A stretch of DNA of 49,319 nt from a bacterium (GCA_028820935.1 JAPPHZ010000020.1:1-49319), one strand, 5' to 3'; positions 17,650 to 26,928 are shown, counted from the stretch's first letter. Program-made: numbers and translations. The notes: a model not told the origin generated them from the letters alone.

Positions 17650-18855
17650 ATGGCTCACCGCGAAGGAACCAGGCAGATTCACGTGGGTCGCGTCCCGGTG
17701 GGGGGTGGCGCTCCGGTCTCGGTGCAGTCGATGACCACCACCAAGACCGCCGACGTGGACGGCACCCTGGCCCAGGTCTATGCCCTGGCGGGCGCCGGCG
17801 CCGACATCGTCCGCATCACCTGCAACGATGTCGCCGCCGCCGAGGGGCTGGCCGAGATCGTCCCTCGCTCGCCGGTGCCGATCATCGCCGACATCCATTA
17901 CCAGTACCGCCTGGCCCTCGCGGCTCTCGAAGCCGGCGTGCAGGGCTTGCGACTCAACCCGGGCAACATCCGGAAGCCGGATCAGATCCGCGCGGTGGCT
18001 CGCGACGCCAAGGACCGGGGAATCCCGATCCGGGTGGGCGTCAACGCCGGCAGCCTGGACCGCGATCTGATGAGGCGATACGGTTCCGCCACGCCCGAGG
18101 CCCTGGTGGCGTCGGCGCTCAAGGAGATCGAGTACCTGGCCGAGGAAGACTTCCATGACATCAAGATCTCGGTAAAGCACTCCCATGTGCCGTCCATGGT
18201 GGATTCCTACCGCCTGCTGGCCGACACGGTCGGCTTCCCGCTCCATCTCGGCGTAACCGAGGCGGGGCCTCCACCAGGGGGACTTATCAAGTCGGTGGCC
18301 GGCATAGCCACCCTGCTGCTCGAAGGCATCGGCGACACCATCCGCTTCTCGTTGACCGCCGATCCCGTGGAGGAGGCCAAGGCCGGGCGGCAGCTCCTCG
18401 AATATCTCGACCTTCGGGAGCGCACCGGGCTCGACCTGATCGCCTGTCCCAGCTGCGGACGAGCGGAGGTCGATGTGCTGGAGGTGGCGCAAGCCGCTCA
18501 GGCCAGGCTGGAGGAGGCCAAGCTCCCGATCCAGGTGGCCGTCATGGGCTGCGTGGTGAACGGGCCCGGAGAGGCACGAGAGGCCGACCTGGGGATCGCT
18601 GCCGGTCGGGGCCGGGGGCACCTGTTCATCAAGGGCAAGGTGGTGAGGGTGGTTCCGGAGACCGAGATGGTGGAAGCCCTGCTCGACGAGGCCCGCAAGC
18701 TGGTCGCCGAGGGCGTCGAGGCTCGGATAGCCGCCGCCGACGATCGGGCCGCCGACCTGGCCGCCCAGGACCGGCAGGTGTTGATCGACATCCAGGGCGA
18801 CGCCAATCGGTCCGCAGCTCGCCGCGCCGCGGTCGCCGATGTGGCGGCCCGGTGA
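17650..18855 (+). CDS. ispG: 4-hydroxy-3-methylbut-2-enyl diphosphate synthase
   Basis: [4Fe-4S] enzyme of the MEP pathway converting MEcPP to HMBPP; 401 aa. Motifs: VSVQSMTTTKTADVDGTLAQ, ADIVRITCND, IADIHYQYRLALAA, GLRLNPGNI and RVGVNAGSLDRDL. The three cluster cysteines are visible as CPSCGR and MGCVVNGPGEAREAD. The start ATG 17650 has only a weak ribosome site (GGCAG), and the repeat array C immediately precedes it. It follows rseP and dxr and precedes proS. Confidence 0.97.
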   Translation: MAHREGTRQIHVGRVPVGGGAPVSVQSMTTTKTADVDGTLAQVYALAGAGADIVRITCNDVAAAEGLAEIVPRSPVPIIADIHYQYRLALAALEAGVQGLRLNPGNIRKPDQIRAVARDAKDRGIPIRVGVNAGSLDRDLMRRYGSATPEALVASALKEIEYLAEEDFHDIKISVKHSHVPSMVDSYRLLADTVGFPLHLGVTEAGPPPGGLIKSVAGIATLLLEGIGDTIRFSLTADPVEEAKAGRQLLEYLDLRERTGLDLIACPSCGRAEVDVLEVAQAAQARLEEAKLPIQVAVMGCVVNGPGEAREADLGIAAGRGRGHLFIKGKVVRVVPETEMVEALLDEARKLVAEGVEARIAAADDRAADLAAQDRQVLIDIQGDANRSAARRAAVADVAAR

Positions 18856-18885
18856 CGCCTCGACTCCTCTGAGAAACCAGTTCCG

Positions 18886-20583
18886 GTGCGCTGGTCACGT
18901 ACGTTCATTCCCACCCTCCGCGACGATCCGGCGGATGCGGTTGCGGCCAGCCACCGCTTGCTGGTCCGAGGCGGTTTCATCCGCCAGCTCATGGCCGGCT
19001 CCTATTCGATGCTCCCGCTCGGGATGCGGGTCGCCACCAAGGTCTCCGACATCATCCGGGAAGAGATGAACGCCATCGGCGGCCAGGAGTTTCTAGCGCC
19101 CGTGGTCCATCCGGCCGAGCTGTGGAAGAGGACCGGCCGCTGGGACGACGTCGAGGGGATCATGGTCAAGTTCGAGGATCGCCGGGGCGCCGACCTCGTG
19201 CTGGCCCTCACCCACGAGGAGGTGTTCGCCCACCTCGCCTCGGAGTTGAACTCCTACCGGGAACTGCCCCAGCTCTGGTATCACCTCCAGACCAAGTTCC
19301 GGGACGAAGCCCGGCCCAAGTCCGGCCTCCTCAGGGTGAGAGAGTTCATCATGAAGGACTCCTACTCGCTGGACATCGGCCCTGACGGCCTCGACGCGCA
19401 GTTCGAGGCCCACCGCGGCGCCTACGACCGGATATTCGCCCGCATGGGCCTCGATTCGATCCAGGTGGAGGCGTCGTCGGGCAACATGGGTGGCAGCGAC
19501 TCCGTGGAGTTCGTGGTGCGCTCGGATACCGGTGAGGACCGCGTCGCCCTGTGCGGCAACTGCGGATACGCCGCCAACCTCGAACGTGCTGTCAGCCAAC
19601 CCGACCAGGTGCAGGACGAGCCTTGGGAGGGCTCGCCCCGGCCTTTCCCGACTCCGGGGGTCCGCACCATCGCGGCGCTCACCGCGATGGGCCGGTTCGC
19701 GGCCGCCCGGCGGCAGATCAAGACCCTCGCCTACTACGTGGGGGACGAGTTCACATTGCTGGTGCTGAGGGGCGACCACGACCTCGAAGTCCAGAAGCTG
19801 GTCGACGCGGTGGCCGGCGTGGTTCGCCCGGCGACTGCAGGAGAGATCGTCGAGAAACTCGGCGCTCATCCAGGGAGCCTCGGAGCGGTTGGGGTGGAGT
19901 ATCCCGTGATCGCCGATCCGGTCCTTCGGGGCCGTTCCAACATGGTGACCGGCGCCAACGAGGACGACTTTCACCTGCGAGGGGTGGACGTGGCGCGCGA
20001 CCTCCCGGTGGCAAGATGGCTCGACATGCGCTCGGTGCGGGAGGGGGAGGCTTGCGGGAGTTGCCCGTCCGGTTCCCTCTCGTTGTCGCGAGTGATCGAG
20101 GTGGGTCATATCTTCAAGCTCGGCCTCAAATACAGCGAAGCCCTCGGGGCCACCGTTCTCGACGAGTCGGGACGGCCCACGCCCATCGTGATGGGTTCCT
20201 ACGGGATCGGTGTGGGGCGGTCGATGGCTGCCGTGGTCGAGGTCAGCCACGACGGAAAAGGGATCATCTGGCCCACCTCCGTGGCGCCGTTCGCGGTGGT
20301 GATCACCCTTCTCCGACCCGACAACCCGGCAGTTGCCGAGGCGGGAGAACGCCTCTACCGCGACCTGGACAACGCCGGGATCGAGGTCCTGCTGGATGAC
20401 CGCAACGAGCGTCCGGGGGTCAAGTTCGCCGATGCCGAGTTGGTCGGGATTCCCTACCGGCTGACCATAGGCCCCCGGGGTATCGACGCCGGAGAGGCCG
20501 AATTGGTGGCTCGCGACGGCTCGCTGGCCGAGTCCGTTCCCCTCGATCAGGTGGTGGAACGGCTCCCCGCGCTGGTGTCATAG
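18886..20583 (+). CDS. proS: Prolyl-tRNA synthetase
   Basis: Class II aminoacyl-tRNA synthetase charging tRNA-Pro, 565 aa, bacterial type with an editing insertion. Motif 1 region: GSYSMLPLGMRVATKVSDII; motif 2: YHLQTKFRDEARPKSGLLRV with REFIMKDSYSLD; the INS/YbaK-like editing domain covers about residues 240-380; motif 3: MGSYGIGVGRSM; the C-terminal anticodon domain includes GIEVLLDDRNERPGVKFADA. The start is GTG 18886. A hairpin (20597-20613) and then a promoter for the rimP operon follow the stop. Confidence 0.97.
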   Translation: MRWSRTFIPTLRDDPADAVAASHRLLVRGGFIRQLMAGSYSMLPLGMRVATKVSDIIREEMNAIGGQEFLAPVVHPAELWKRTGRWDDVEGIMVKFEDRRGADLVLALTHEEVFAHLASELNSYRELPQLWYHLQTKFRDEARPKSGLLRVREFIMKDSYSLDIGPDGLDAQFEAHRGAYDRIFARMGLDSIQVEASSGNMGGSDSVEFVVRSDTGEDRVALCGNCGYAANLERAVSQPDQVQDEPWEGSPRPFPTPGVRTIAALTAMGRFAAARRQIKTLAYYVGDEFTLLVLRGDHDLEVQKLVDAVAGVVRPATAGEIVEKLGAHPGSLGAVGVEYPVIADPVLRGRSNMVTGANEDDFHLRGVDVARDLPVARWLDMRSVREGEACGSCPSGSLSLSRVIEVGHIFKLGLKYSEALGATVLDESGRPTPIVMGSYGIGVGRSMAAVVEVSHDGKGIIWPTSVAPFAVVITLLRPDNPAVAEAGERLYRDLDNAGIEVLLDDRNERPGVKFADAELVGIPYRLTIGPRGIDAGEAELVARDGSLAESVPLDQVVERLPALVS

Positions 20584-20616
20584 CCCGTCTGCTGCAGTCC
20601 CGTTAGGTGGGACAAA

Positions 20617-20625
20617 TGCTATGAT
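20617..20625 (+). promoter_or_regulatory. Extended -10 promoter for the rimP leader
   Basis: TGCTATGAT matches an extended -10 box (TGn plus TATGAT at 20620-20625). No good -35 is visible, which is typical of extended -10 promoters. Transcription would start near 20632, about 35 bases before the terminator hairpin at 20667. Confidence 0.55.
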
Positions 20626-20666
20626 TGACGCGCAGACACTCGAAGGACGTGACTTTGTGCTACAAG

Positions 20667-20690
20667 GTGGGCGCCCAGCCCGCTTTTTTT
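20667..20690 (+). terminator. Intrinsic terminator in the rimP leader (possible attenuator)
   Basis: A six-pair stem GTGGGC/GCCCGC (one T-G pair) with loop GCCCA is followed by seven T (20684-20690). A second hairpin, CTTTGT/ACAAGG at 20653-20667, abuts and shares its first base. It lies between a promoter-like box and rimP, so it could end proS transcripts, attenuate the rimP operon, or define a short RNA. Confidence 0.7.
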
Positions 20691-20807
20691 ATTGTAGAAA
20701 CCGGCTGGCCGGCGCATTCCTCTGCGCCGCTAGCCCGCCACACCGCAACGCCGCACGAGGCGGGGGCGCTTTCTCCCGCGACATCCGGCGGCTCGGGGGC
20801 CGTGCCC

Positions 20808-21290
20808 GTGAGCATTGAGGAACGGCTTGGAGATCTGTTCGAGCAGCACCTCTCCGGCCAGGGCCTGGAACTCGACTATCTCCAGGTGGCCGGCAGGGGT
20901 CCGCGGATAGTCCGGGTGATCGTAGATAGTGAAGGCGGCGTGGGAGTCGACCAGCTGGCGGCGGTGTCCCGTTCCCTGTCACGCCAACTCGACCGCCTCG
21001 ACCCCTTCGAGGGTTCCTATTCGCTGGAGGTGTCCTCGCCTGGTCTCGAGCGCACCCTCCACCTTCCCCGCCATTTCCGCAAGTCGATCGGCCGGGACGT
21101 GATCATCAAGACCAACGTCGATATAGCGGGCTCCAGGCATCATCGGGGTGTGCTGGAAGCGGCCGATTCGGATGGTTGTTCCGTGCAGGTCGACGGTGAG
21201 TCGAGGCTGATCGGATACGGACAGATTCGGTCGGCGCGCACCCGGTTCGAGTGGAAGAGGCAAGCCAGGGCGACCAGGAAGTCGGGGTAA
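20808..21290 (+). CDS. rimP: Ribosome maturation factor RimP
   Basis: Assists 30S subunit maturation; 160 aa from the chosen start. The N-terminal alpha/beta domain has LDYLQVAGRGPRIVRVIVDS, the middle has VSRSLSRQLD and YSLEVSSPGLERTL, the RimP signature, and a C-terminal SH3-like domain follows. I chose GTG 20808, which gives normal family length; GTG 20802 is also in frame. No strong ribosome site precedes it. An open frame extends upstream to 20625 but crosses the leader terminator, so I do not count it. nusA begins 4 bases after the stop, the conserved rimP-nusA-infB order. Confidence 0.92.
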   Translation: MSIEERLGDLFEQHLSGQGLELDYLQVAGRGPRIVRVIVDSEGGVGVDQLAAVSRSLSRQLDRLDPFEGSYSLEVSSPGLERTLHLPRHFRKSIGRDVIIKTNVDIAGSRHHRGVLEAADSDGCSVQVDGESRLIGYGQIRSARTRFEWKRQARATRKSG

Positions 21291-21294
21291 CGGG

Positions 21295-22317
21295 ATGAAG
21301 ATTGACTACCGGGTCATGGAGGCCCTCGAGATGCTGGAGCGGGAGCGGGGCATTCCGGTCGACACGATTCTCGCAGCCCTGGCCAACGCACTCGTTTCGG
21401 CCTACAAGCGGACGCCGGGAGCCGCCGAGGAGGCCCGCGTGACCATCGAGCCGGACTCCGGCGAGATCATCGTCTACGCCCAGGAACTCGACGACGACGG
21501 GAACGTCATCGAGGAGTGGGAGGACACCTCCACGGACTTCGGCCGGATAGCCGCCAGCACCGCCAAGCAGGTGATCGCCCAGCAGCTCCGGGAGGCCAAG
21601 CGCGAGCAGGTATTCGACGCCTACGAAGGCCGCGAGGGCGACCTGGTGACGGGCATGGTGCAGCAGCATGACAACCGTTACACGATCCTCGACCTTGGGA
21701 ACGCCGAGGCCATGATGCCGGGTTCGGAGAGGATCCCCTACGAGCGGCTGGAGCGAGGCGCCCGGGCGAAGGCCTTGATCATCGAGGTCCGGCGGGAGAC
21801 CAAGGGTCCTCAGATCGTGGTGTCGCGCTCCCATCCCGACCTGGTTCGCCGGCTGCTCGAGCTGGCGGTGCCGGAGTTGCTGGACGGCACGGTGACGATC
21901 CGATCGATAGCCCGGGAAGCCGGCCATCGAACCAAGATCGCGGTGGTGTCCAACGATCCCAACGTAGATCCGAAAGGCGCTTGTGTGGGCGCCCGTGGCT
22001 CCCGGGTACGCAACGTTGTGAACGAGCTGCGGGGCGAGAAGGTGGACGTGGTGCAGTGGCGCGAGGACACGGCCCAATTCATCGGCGAAGCCCTCGGCCC
22101 GGCCAAGGTGCGTGACGTGCAGGTCGATGAGGAGGAGAAGTCGGCCGTGGTGATCGTGAGCGAGCACCAGCTCTCGCTGGCTATAGGCCGGGAAGGTCAG
22201 AACGCCCGGTTGGCCACCCGGCTCACCGGCTACCGCATCGACATACAGAGCGACTCCAGATCCCCGCGCCATCCTCGCGAGCGGGGACGCGGTCCGGTCA
22301 CCGCCGGTGGCCGGTAA
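21295..22317 (+). CDS. nusA: Transcription elongation/termination factor NusA
   Basis: RNA polymerase-associated factor, 340 aa. The N-terminal domain (residues about 1-125), an S1 domain (about 130-195; GDLVTGMVQQHDNRYTILDL) and two KH domains are visible; KH1 has VDPKGACVGARGSRVRNVV and KH2 has LSLAIGREGQNARLATRL. It lacks the acidic C-terminal repeats found in E. coli NusA, as expected in actinobacteria. The last 20 residues are basic. The ylxR gene that often follows nusA is not present in the 42 bp before infB. Confidence 0.96.
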   Translation: MKIDYRVMEALEMLERERGIPVDTILAALANALVSAYKRTPGAAEEARVTIEPDSGEIIVYAQELDDDGNVIEEWEDTSTDFGRIAASTAKQVIAQQLREAKREQVFDAYEGREGDLVTGMVQQHDNRYTILDLGNAEAMMPGSERIPYERLERGARAKALIIEVRRETKGPQIVVSRSHPDLVRRLLELAVPELLDGTVTIRSIAREAGHRTKIAVVSNDPNVDPKGACVGARGSRVRNVVNELRGEKVDVVQWREDTAQFIGEALGPAKVRDVQVDEEEKSAVVIVSEHQLSLAIGREGQNARLATRLTGYRIDIQSDSRSPRHPRERGRGPVTAGGR

Positions 22318-22359
22318 GGGCCGCACCCTCGTGAGGGAACATCGGGGGCGCAGGCAGCC

Positions 22360-24384
22360 ATGGTGACCAAGCGCATCTACGAGCTGGCGAAGGAGTTGGG
22401 CCTCACCTCCCGTGACGTTCTGGCCACGGCGCAGGACCTGGGACTGCCGGTTACCACCGCCTCCTCCGGATTGGATCCGGGCGATGCCGAGGCCCTTCGC
22501 TCCATGCTCCTTCCGGAGGAGCCCGAGGAAGATGTCGCCGACGCTTCCGAACAGGCGCCCGACCCGGCCGATGACACCCCCGCTCCCGAACCCGAATACA
22601 TCGAGCCCGAAATCGAGGTCATCGTGGTGCCCGCCGGGGTGTCGGTGCTCGAGATGGCGAGAGCCATGCGCCAGCCCGTGGGCGAGGTCGTCAGGCAGTT
22701 GCTGTCGATGGGGCTGATGGCGGCTGCCGCTGCGCCCGTTCCGCCCGAGGCCATCGAGCCCCTGGCCGAGCACTTCGGGATCATGGTGGAAGTCGAGCAG
22801 AGCGGGGAACCGGATGAGGCCGACGAGCCCCTGGTGAAGCCGAAGAGGGTGTTCGACGACGATCCCGCCTCCCTGGTCGGTCGCCCGCCCGTGGTCACGG
22901 TGATGGGGCATGTCGATCACGGCAAGACGACGTTGCTGGACTTCATCCGCAACACCAACGTCGTGTCCGGAGAAGCCGGCGGGATCACCCAGCACATCGG
23001 CGCCTACCAGGCCACGGTCGACGGCCGCCCGATCACCTTCATCGACACCCCCGGCCATGCCGCTTTCACCGCCATGCGGGCCCGGGGCGCCGAGGTGACC
23101 GACATCGTCGTCCTGGTGGTGGCGGCGGACGACGGCGTGATGCCACAGACGATCGAGGCGATCAACCACACCAAGGCGGCGGACGTGCCGATGATCGTCG
23201 CCATCAACAAGATGGATCTCGAGAACGCAGACCCCGTGAGGGTCCGGGCCATGCTGACGGAGCACGGGATAGTCACGGAAGAACTGGGTGGCGAGGTCGT
23301 GTCGGTGGAGGTGTCCGCAACGTCCGGGGACGGTATGGACAACCTTCTGGAGATGATCGACCTGGTCGCGCAGGTGTCGGAGTTCCAGGCCAACCCGAAG
23401 GCCCTGGCGTCGGGGGTCGTGATCGAGAGCCACCTCGATCGTGGCCTGGGTCCGGTCGGTACCGTGATCGTGCAACGGGGAACCCTGAAGAGGGGGAATT
23501 CCCTGGTGGCAGGCACGGTGAGCGGTCGGGCCCGCTCCATCATCGACCACAAGGGCAGCCGCGTCTCCACCGCGACTCCGTCCACTCCGGTGCTGGTGTC
23601 GGGATGGGCGTCCGTTCCGGCGGCGGGTGATATGTTCGAGGTGGTCAAGAACGACCGTATCGCCCGATCCATGGCCTCCGACCAGGTGGATGCGGTTCGG
23701 GCCAGGACGCTCGTGGTGCCCACTGCCCGCGAGCGCCTCGGGCAGTTGCTTGAGCGTCTGCGGTCCCAGGAGCAGACCGAACTCCTCCTCATCATCAAGG
23801 CCGACGCCGATGGTTCGGTGGAGGCGATCCGGGAGGCGGTCGGCCAGATCGCCCGGGAGGGCGGCCGGGTCAACGTGGTACATGCCGCGGTGGGGGGCAT
23901 CAACGAGAACGACATCACCCTGGCCGACGCGACCGGCTCGGTGGTGGTCGGGTTCAACGTCCGTCCCGATCCGAATGCGAGGCGGGCGGCTGCGGCGGCG
24001 GGCATCGAAGTGCTGACCTACTCGATCATCTACGAGCTACTCGACGATATGGAGCAGATGCTGGTCGGCCGGCTGGCTCCGACCCGCGAGGAGACCCTGG
24101 TCGGCGTGGCCCAGGTACGGGCCATCTTCCGCGTGCCGCGCCTGGGTGCGGTGGCCGGTTGCTACGTGACCGAGGGCAACATTGCGAGAGACGCGAGGGC
24201 CCGAGTGGTCCGGGGCGGGAGCGTGGTCTACGACGGTCGGGTGGCGTCGCTGCGCCGGTTCAAGGAGGATGTGCGCGAGGTGGTAGCCGGATACGAGTGC
24301 GGTGTCGGCCTCGAACGCTTTCGGGACGTCAAGGAAGGCGACGTCATCGAGACCTACCGCATCGATGAGATCGCAGCCACATGA
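22360..24384 (+). CDS. infB: Translation initiation factor IF-2
   Basis: GTPase that brings initiator tRNA to the 30S subunit; 674 aa, short for an actinobacterial IF-2 because the N-terminal linker is brief. Two IF2-N modules are visible (residues about 1-48 and 95-150). The G domain has G1 GHVDHGKTT, G3 DTPGHAAF, G4 NKMD and a Ser-Ala-Thr G5. C-terminal domains end with GRVASLRRFKEDVREV and GYECGVGLERFRDVKEGD. It belongs to the rimP-nusA-infB-rbfA-truB operon. Confidence 0.97.
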   Translation: MVTKRIYELAKELGLTSRDVLATAQDLGLPVTTASSGLDPGDAEALRSMLLPEEPEEDVADASEQAPDPADDTPAPEPEYIEPEIEVIVVPAGVSVLEMARAMRQPVGEVVRQLLSMGLMAAAAAPVPPEAIEPLAEHFGIMVEVEQSGEPDEADEPLVKPKRVFDDDPASLVGRPPVVTVMGHVDHGKTTLLDFIRNTNVVSGEAGGITQHIGAYQATVDGRPITFIDTPGHAAFTAMRARGAEVTDIVVLVVAADDGVMPQTIEAINHTKAADVPMIVAINKMDLENADPVRVRAMLTEHGIVTEELGGEVVSVEVSATSGDGMDNLLEMIDLVAQVSEFQANPKALASGVVIESHLDRGLGPVGTVIVQRGTLKRGNSLVAGTVSGRARSIIDHKGSRVSTATPSTPVLVSGWASVPAAGDMFEVVKNDRIARSMASDQVDAVRARTLVVPTARERLGQLLERLRSQEQTELLLIIKADADGSVEAIREAVGQIAREGGRVNVVHAAVGGINENDITLADATGSVVVGFNVRPDPNARRAAAAAGIEVLTYSIIYELLDDMEQMLVGRLAPTREETLVGVAQVRAIFRVPRLGAVAGCYVTEGNIARDARARVVRGGSVVYDGRVASLRRFKEDVREVVAGYECGVGLERFRDVKEGDVIETYRIDEIAAT

Positions 24385-24405
24385 TCGTGCTGACGTGAGT
24401 TCCCC

Positions 24406-24708
24406 ATGGCGAGCATGCACGCGGCAGCGCTCCGGGTTGATCTGCGTTTGCGGGATGTTCATTCGCTGAAGGCCAAGCGGCAGCGTATCGCCCGGCTGTC
24501 CGCCAAGCTGCGCCGTGCCTTCCCCGTGGCGTTCGCCGAGGTCGATCACCATGACCAGTGGCAGCGGACCGCGGTGGGGGTGGGTATCGTCTCGCCGCAC
24601 GCAGCGCAGTTGGAGATGGCGGTCCATTCGGTATGCCGCTTCTTCGATCGGTGGGAGGAGGCCGAAGTGCTGTCGGTCGGGGTCTCCTACCTGGAGGACC
24701 CGCCATGA
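24406..24708 (+). CDS. YlxP-like DUF503 protein
   Basis: A small protein (100 aa) of the DUF503/YlxP family, often encoded between infB and rbfA. Visible features: VDLRLRDVHSLKAKRQRIAR, the family N-terminal signature, and VGVGIVSPHAAQLEMAVHSV. The fold is a small alpha-beta ferredoxin-like domain. Members are linked by gene neighbourhood to ribosome assembly, but the biochemical role is not established. It lies 21 bp after infB and 13 bp before rbfA. Confidence 0.88.
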   Translation: MASMHAAALRVDLRLRDVHSLKAKRQRIARLSAKLRRAFPVAFAEVDHHDQWQRTAVGVGIVSPHAAQLEMAVHSVCRFFDRWEEAEVLSVGVSYLEDPP

Positions 24709-24721
24709 CGGAGGAGGCAGG

Positions 24722-25072
24722 ATGGGTCTGAGGCTCCGGCGGGTCAACGAGATCCTCAGGGAGGTCATCGCCGAGGAGTGCCAGAACCTCAAGGACCCTC
24801 GCATCGGGTTTCTGACGGTGACCGGCGTGTCCGCGTCCCCGGATCTCCGCAAGGCAGAGGTCTATTACACCGTTCTCGGCGACGAGGATGCCGAGGCCCG
24901 GACCGCCGAGGCGCTGGCGGCGGCGGCCCCCCGGATCCGCGCTGCGGTGGGTCCGCAGGTACGGATGAAGTACCTCCCCGAGTTGAGGTTCGTTCCCGAT
25001 CCGGCTGTGGTCCACGCCCGGCGGATAGAGGAGATATTGAGGAACATGGACGAGCGGGGCGGGAGCCGGTGA
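24722..25072 (+). CDS. rbfA: Ribosome-binding factor A
   Basis: Needed for late 30S maturation and 16S rRNA 5'-end processing; 116 aa. It has the KH-like fold motifs RLRRVNEILREVIAEECQNL, DPRIGFLTVTGVSASPDLRK, AEVYYTVLGD and the C-terminal YLPELRFVPDPAV. The ATG at 24722 is preceded by GGAGGCAG and gives the family start; longer frames upstream overlap ylxP. The stop overlaps the next ATG (TGATG), so translation is coupled to the DHH phosphoesterase. Confidence 0.95.
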   Translation: MGLRLRRVNEILREVIAEECQNLKDPRIGFLTVTGVSASPDLRKAEVYYTVLGDEDAEARTAEALAAAAPRIRAAVGPQVRMKYLPELRFVPDPAVVHARRIEEILRNMDERGGSR

Positions 25073-26040
25073 TGGCGGGGGACAGCAGCGGCCTCATGGA
25101 TGCGGCCCGCGCTATCCGGGAGGCCGCCACGCTGGTCGCCACGGGCCATGTCAAGCCGGATGGCGATGCCTTGGGGTCCGCCCTGGGCCTGGCGCTGGCG
25201 GCCCGCGCTACGGGCCGCTCGGCGCGGGTCTGCTTCGGCGAGCGCTTCGTCCTGGGACGGCACTACGGATTCCTGGATACCCGTCCCGTGGTGGGTCCCG
25301 AGGAAGCCGGCGCACCCGACGTGCTGGTGGCCTTCGACTGCAATGACCCGGACCGGCTCGGCGCGGAACTGGCCCCGGTCGTCGACGCGGCCGGGACGGT
25401 GGTGATGATCGATCATCACGTGGCGGGTCCGGGATTCGGGGACATCAGGGTGTCCGACCCGGATGCTCCCGCGGCCGCGCTGCTCTGCTACCGCCTCATA
25501 AGGATGATCGGCTGGGAGGTGTCTGCCGAAGTAGCCACGGCCCTGTTGCTAGGCATGGTCACCGACACCGGCCGCTTCCAGTACGGCAACACCAATCCCG
25601 AGGTCCTCCGGGCGGCGGCGGAGTTGGTGCAAGCCGGGGCGCGCCCGGAGGTGATCGGGCAGTCCGTCTACGAGTCGGTGGCGTTCGGGTACCTGGGGGT
25701 GGCCGGAGCGGTGCTGTCCCGGGCCACGCTGGAGCCGGCTCACTCTCTCGTGTGGTCCTACCTCACCCAGGACGATCTCAGGCGTCATGGCATCGGGATG
25801 GAGGACGCCGACGCCCTGATCGACGATATCCGGGTGGCCCGGGAGGCCGAGGTGGCGCTGCTGCTCAAGGAGCAGCCCGGCGGGGAGTGGAAGCTGAGCC
25901 TGAGATCCCGCCGCCATGTGGATGTCGCCGCCATAGCGGAGACGATGGGTGGTGGCGGCCACCACCGGGCCGCCGGATGCTCGTTCTCGGGCACGCGGGA
26001 CGAAGCGGTCGAAGTGGTTAGGAAACGGCTGGCCGGGTGA
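25072..26040 (+). CDS. nrnA: DHH-family oligoribonuclease/pAp phosphatase (NrnA-like)
   Basis: Degrades nano-RNA and may dephosphorylate pAp; 322 aa. Motifs of the DHH domain: GHVKPDGDALGSALGLALAA, VAFDCNDPDRL, MIDHHVAG and GMVTDTGRFQYGNT. The C-terminal DHHA1 domain ends with ETMGGGGHHRAAGCSFSG. The start ATG overlaps the rbfA stop and the stop overlaps the truB GTG start. This rbfA-nrnA-truB order is common in Gram-positive bacteria and ties RNA turnover to ribosome assembly. Confidence 0.94.
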   Translation: MAGDSSGLMDAARAIREAATLVATGHVKPDGDALGSALGLALAARATGRSARVCFGERFVLGRHYGFLDTRPVVGPEEAGAPDVLVAFDCNDPDRLGAELAPVVDAAGTVVMIDHHVAGPGFGDIRVSDPDAPAAALLCYRLIRMIGWEVSAEVATALLLGMVTDTGRFQYGNTNPEVLRAAAELVQAGARPEVIGQSVYESVAFGYLGVAGAVLSRATLEPAHSLVWSYLTQDDLRRHGIGMEDADALIDDIRVAREAEVALLLKEQPGGEWKLSLRSRRHVDVAAIAETMGGGGHHRAAGCSFSGTRDEAVEVVRKRLAG

Positions 26041-26918
26041 GTGCCGGTTCCGGGTTCGTGCTGGTCGACAAGGCCGGCGGATGGACGTCCCATGACGTGG
26101 TGGCCAAGTGCCGCCGGATCCTAGGCATGCGCCGGATCGGGCACGCAGGCACTCTCGATCCCATGGCCACCGGCCTGCTCGTCCTCGGCATCGGGAGGGC
26201 CACCCGGCTGCTGCGCTTCGTCACCGACCTGCCCAAGGAGTACCAGGCCACGGCCCGCTTCGGCGTGGCGACCGACAGCCTGGACGCCGACGGCGAGGAG
26301 ACGGCTCGGGCGCCGATGAGCGTCGACCGCGAGGATGTGGTCGGCGCCATGGACCGCTTCAGGGGGGAGATCCTCCAGACACCGCCGATGGTGTCGGCGG
26401 TGAAGGTGGGAGGCAAGCGGCTGCATGAGCTGGCCAGGCGCGGCGAGGAAGTGGAACGGCCTCCCCGGAGGGTGCGAGTGCACCGCCTGGATCTCGAAGC
26501 GTTCTCGGCCGGACCGTTTCCGGAGGTCAGCCTCCGGGTGGTGGGAGGGAGCGGCCTCTACGTCCGGGTACTGGCCGACGACCTGGCCAGGGTGCTCGGC
26601 GGGCGGGCCCATCTGACCTCCCTCCGCAGGGTGGCGAGCGGCAGCCTCCGGGTGGAAGAGGCGTGGACGATCGACCGCTTGGTGCACCTAGGCGCCGAGG
26701 GCCGGTCGACCGAGGCGGTGCTGGAACCGGCCGCCGCCCTGTCGCATCTGCCGTCCGTGAGTGTGGATCACGACAGGGCTGTCCGGGTGCGGAACGGGCA
26801 TCGGCTGCCCTCCTCTCCCGACCTGGACGGGCATGTTCGGGTGCTCGCGGACGGGCGGCTCCTCGCCATCTACCGCGCCCGTGATGATCGGCTGGTTCCG
26901 GAGGTTGTGCTGGCGTGA
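26037..26918 (+). CDS. truB: tRNA pseudouridine(55) synthase
   Basis: Makes pseudouridine 55 in the tRNA T-loop; 293 aa. The N-terminal VLVDKAGGWTSHDVVAKCRR and the catalytic motif GHAGTLDPMATGLLVLGIG, with the catalytic Asp, are complete. QTPPMVSAVKVGGKRLHELA and GLYVRVLADDLARVLG follow. The C-terminal segment (about 235-293) is a small PUA-like extension. GTG 26037 overlaps the nrnA stop. ribF starts 10 bp later. Confidence 0.96.
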   Translation: MSAGSGFVLVDKAGGWTSHDVVAKCRRILGMRRIGHAGTLDPMATGLLVLGIGRATRLLRFVTDLPKEYQATARFGVATDSLDADGEETARAPMSVDREDVVGAMDRFRGEILQTPPMVSAVKVGGKRLHELARRGEEVERPPRRVRVHRLDLEAFSAGPFPEVSLRVVGGSGLYVRVLADDLARVLGGRAHLTSLRRVASGSLRVEEAWTIDRLVHLGAEGRSTEAVLEPAAALSHLPSVSVDHDRAVRVRNGHRLPSSPDLDGHVRVLADGRLLAIYRARDDRLVPEVVLA

Positions 26919-26928
26919 ATCTGGTCCG

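Noticed and set aside
20621..20818. Small ORF starting at ATG 20621 before rimP
   Set aside because: It starts inside the -10 box and crosses the terminator; composition is not protein-like.
21106..23883. 925-codon minus-strand open frame
   Set aside because: Antisense to rimP, nusA and infB with His/Arg/Gly-rich composition; a GC-skew artefact.
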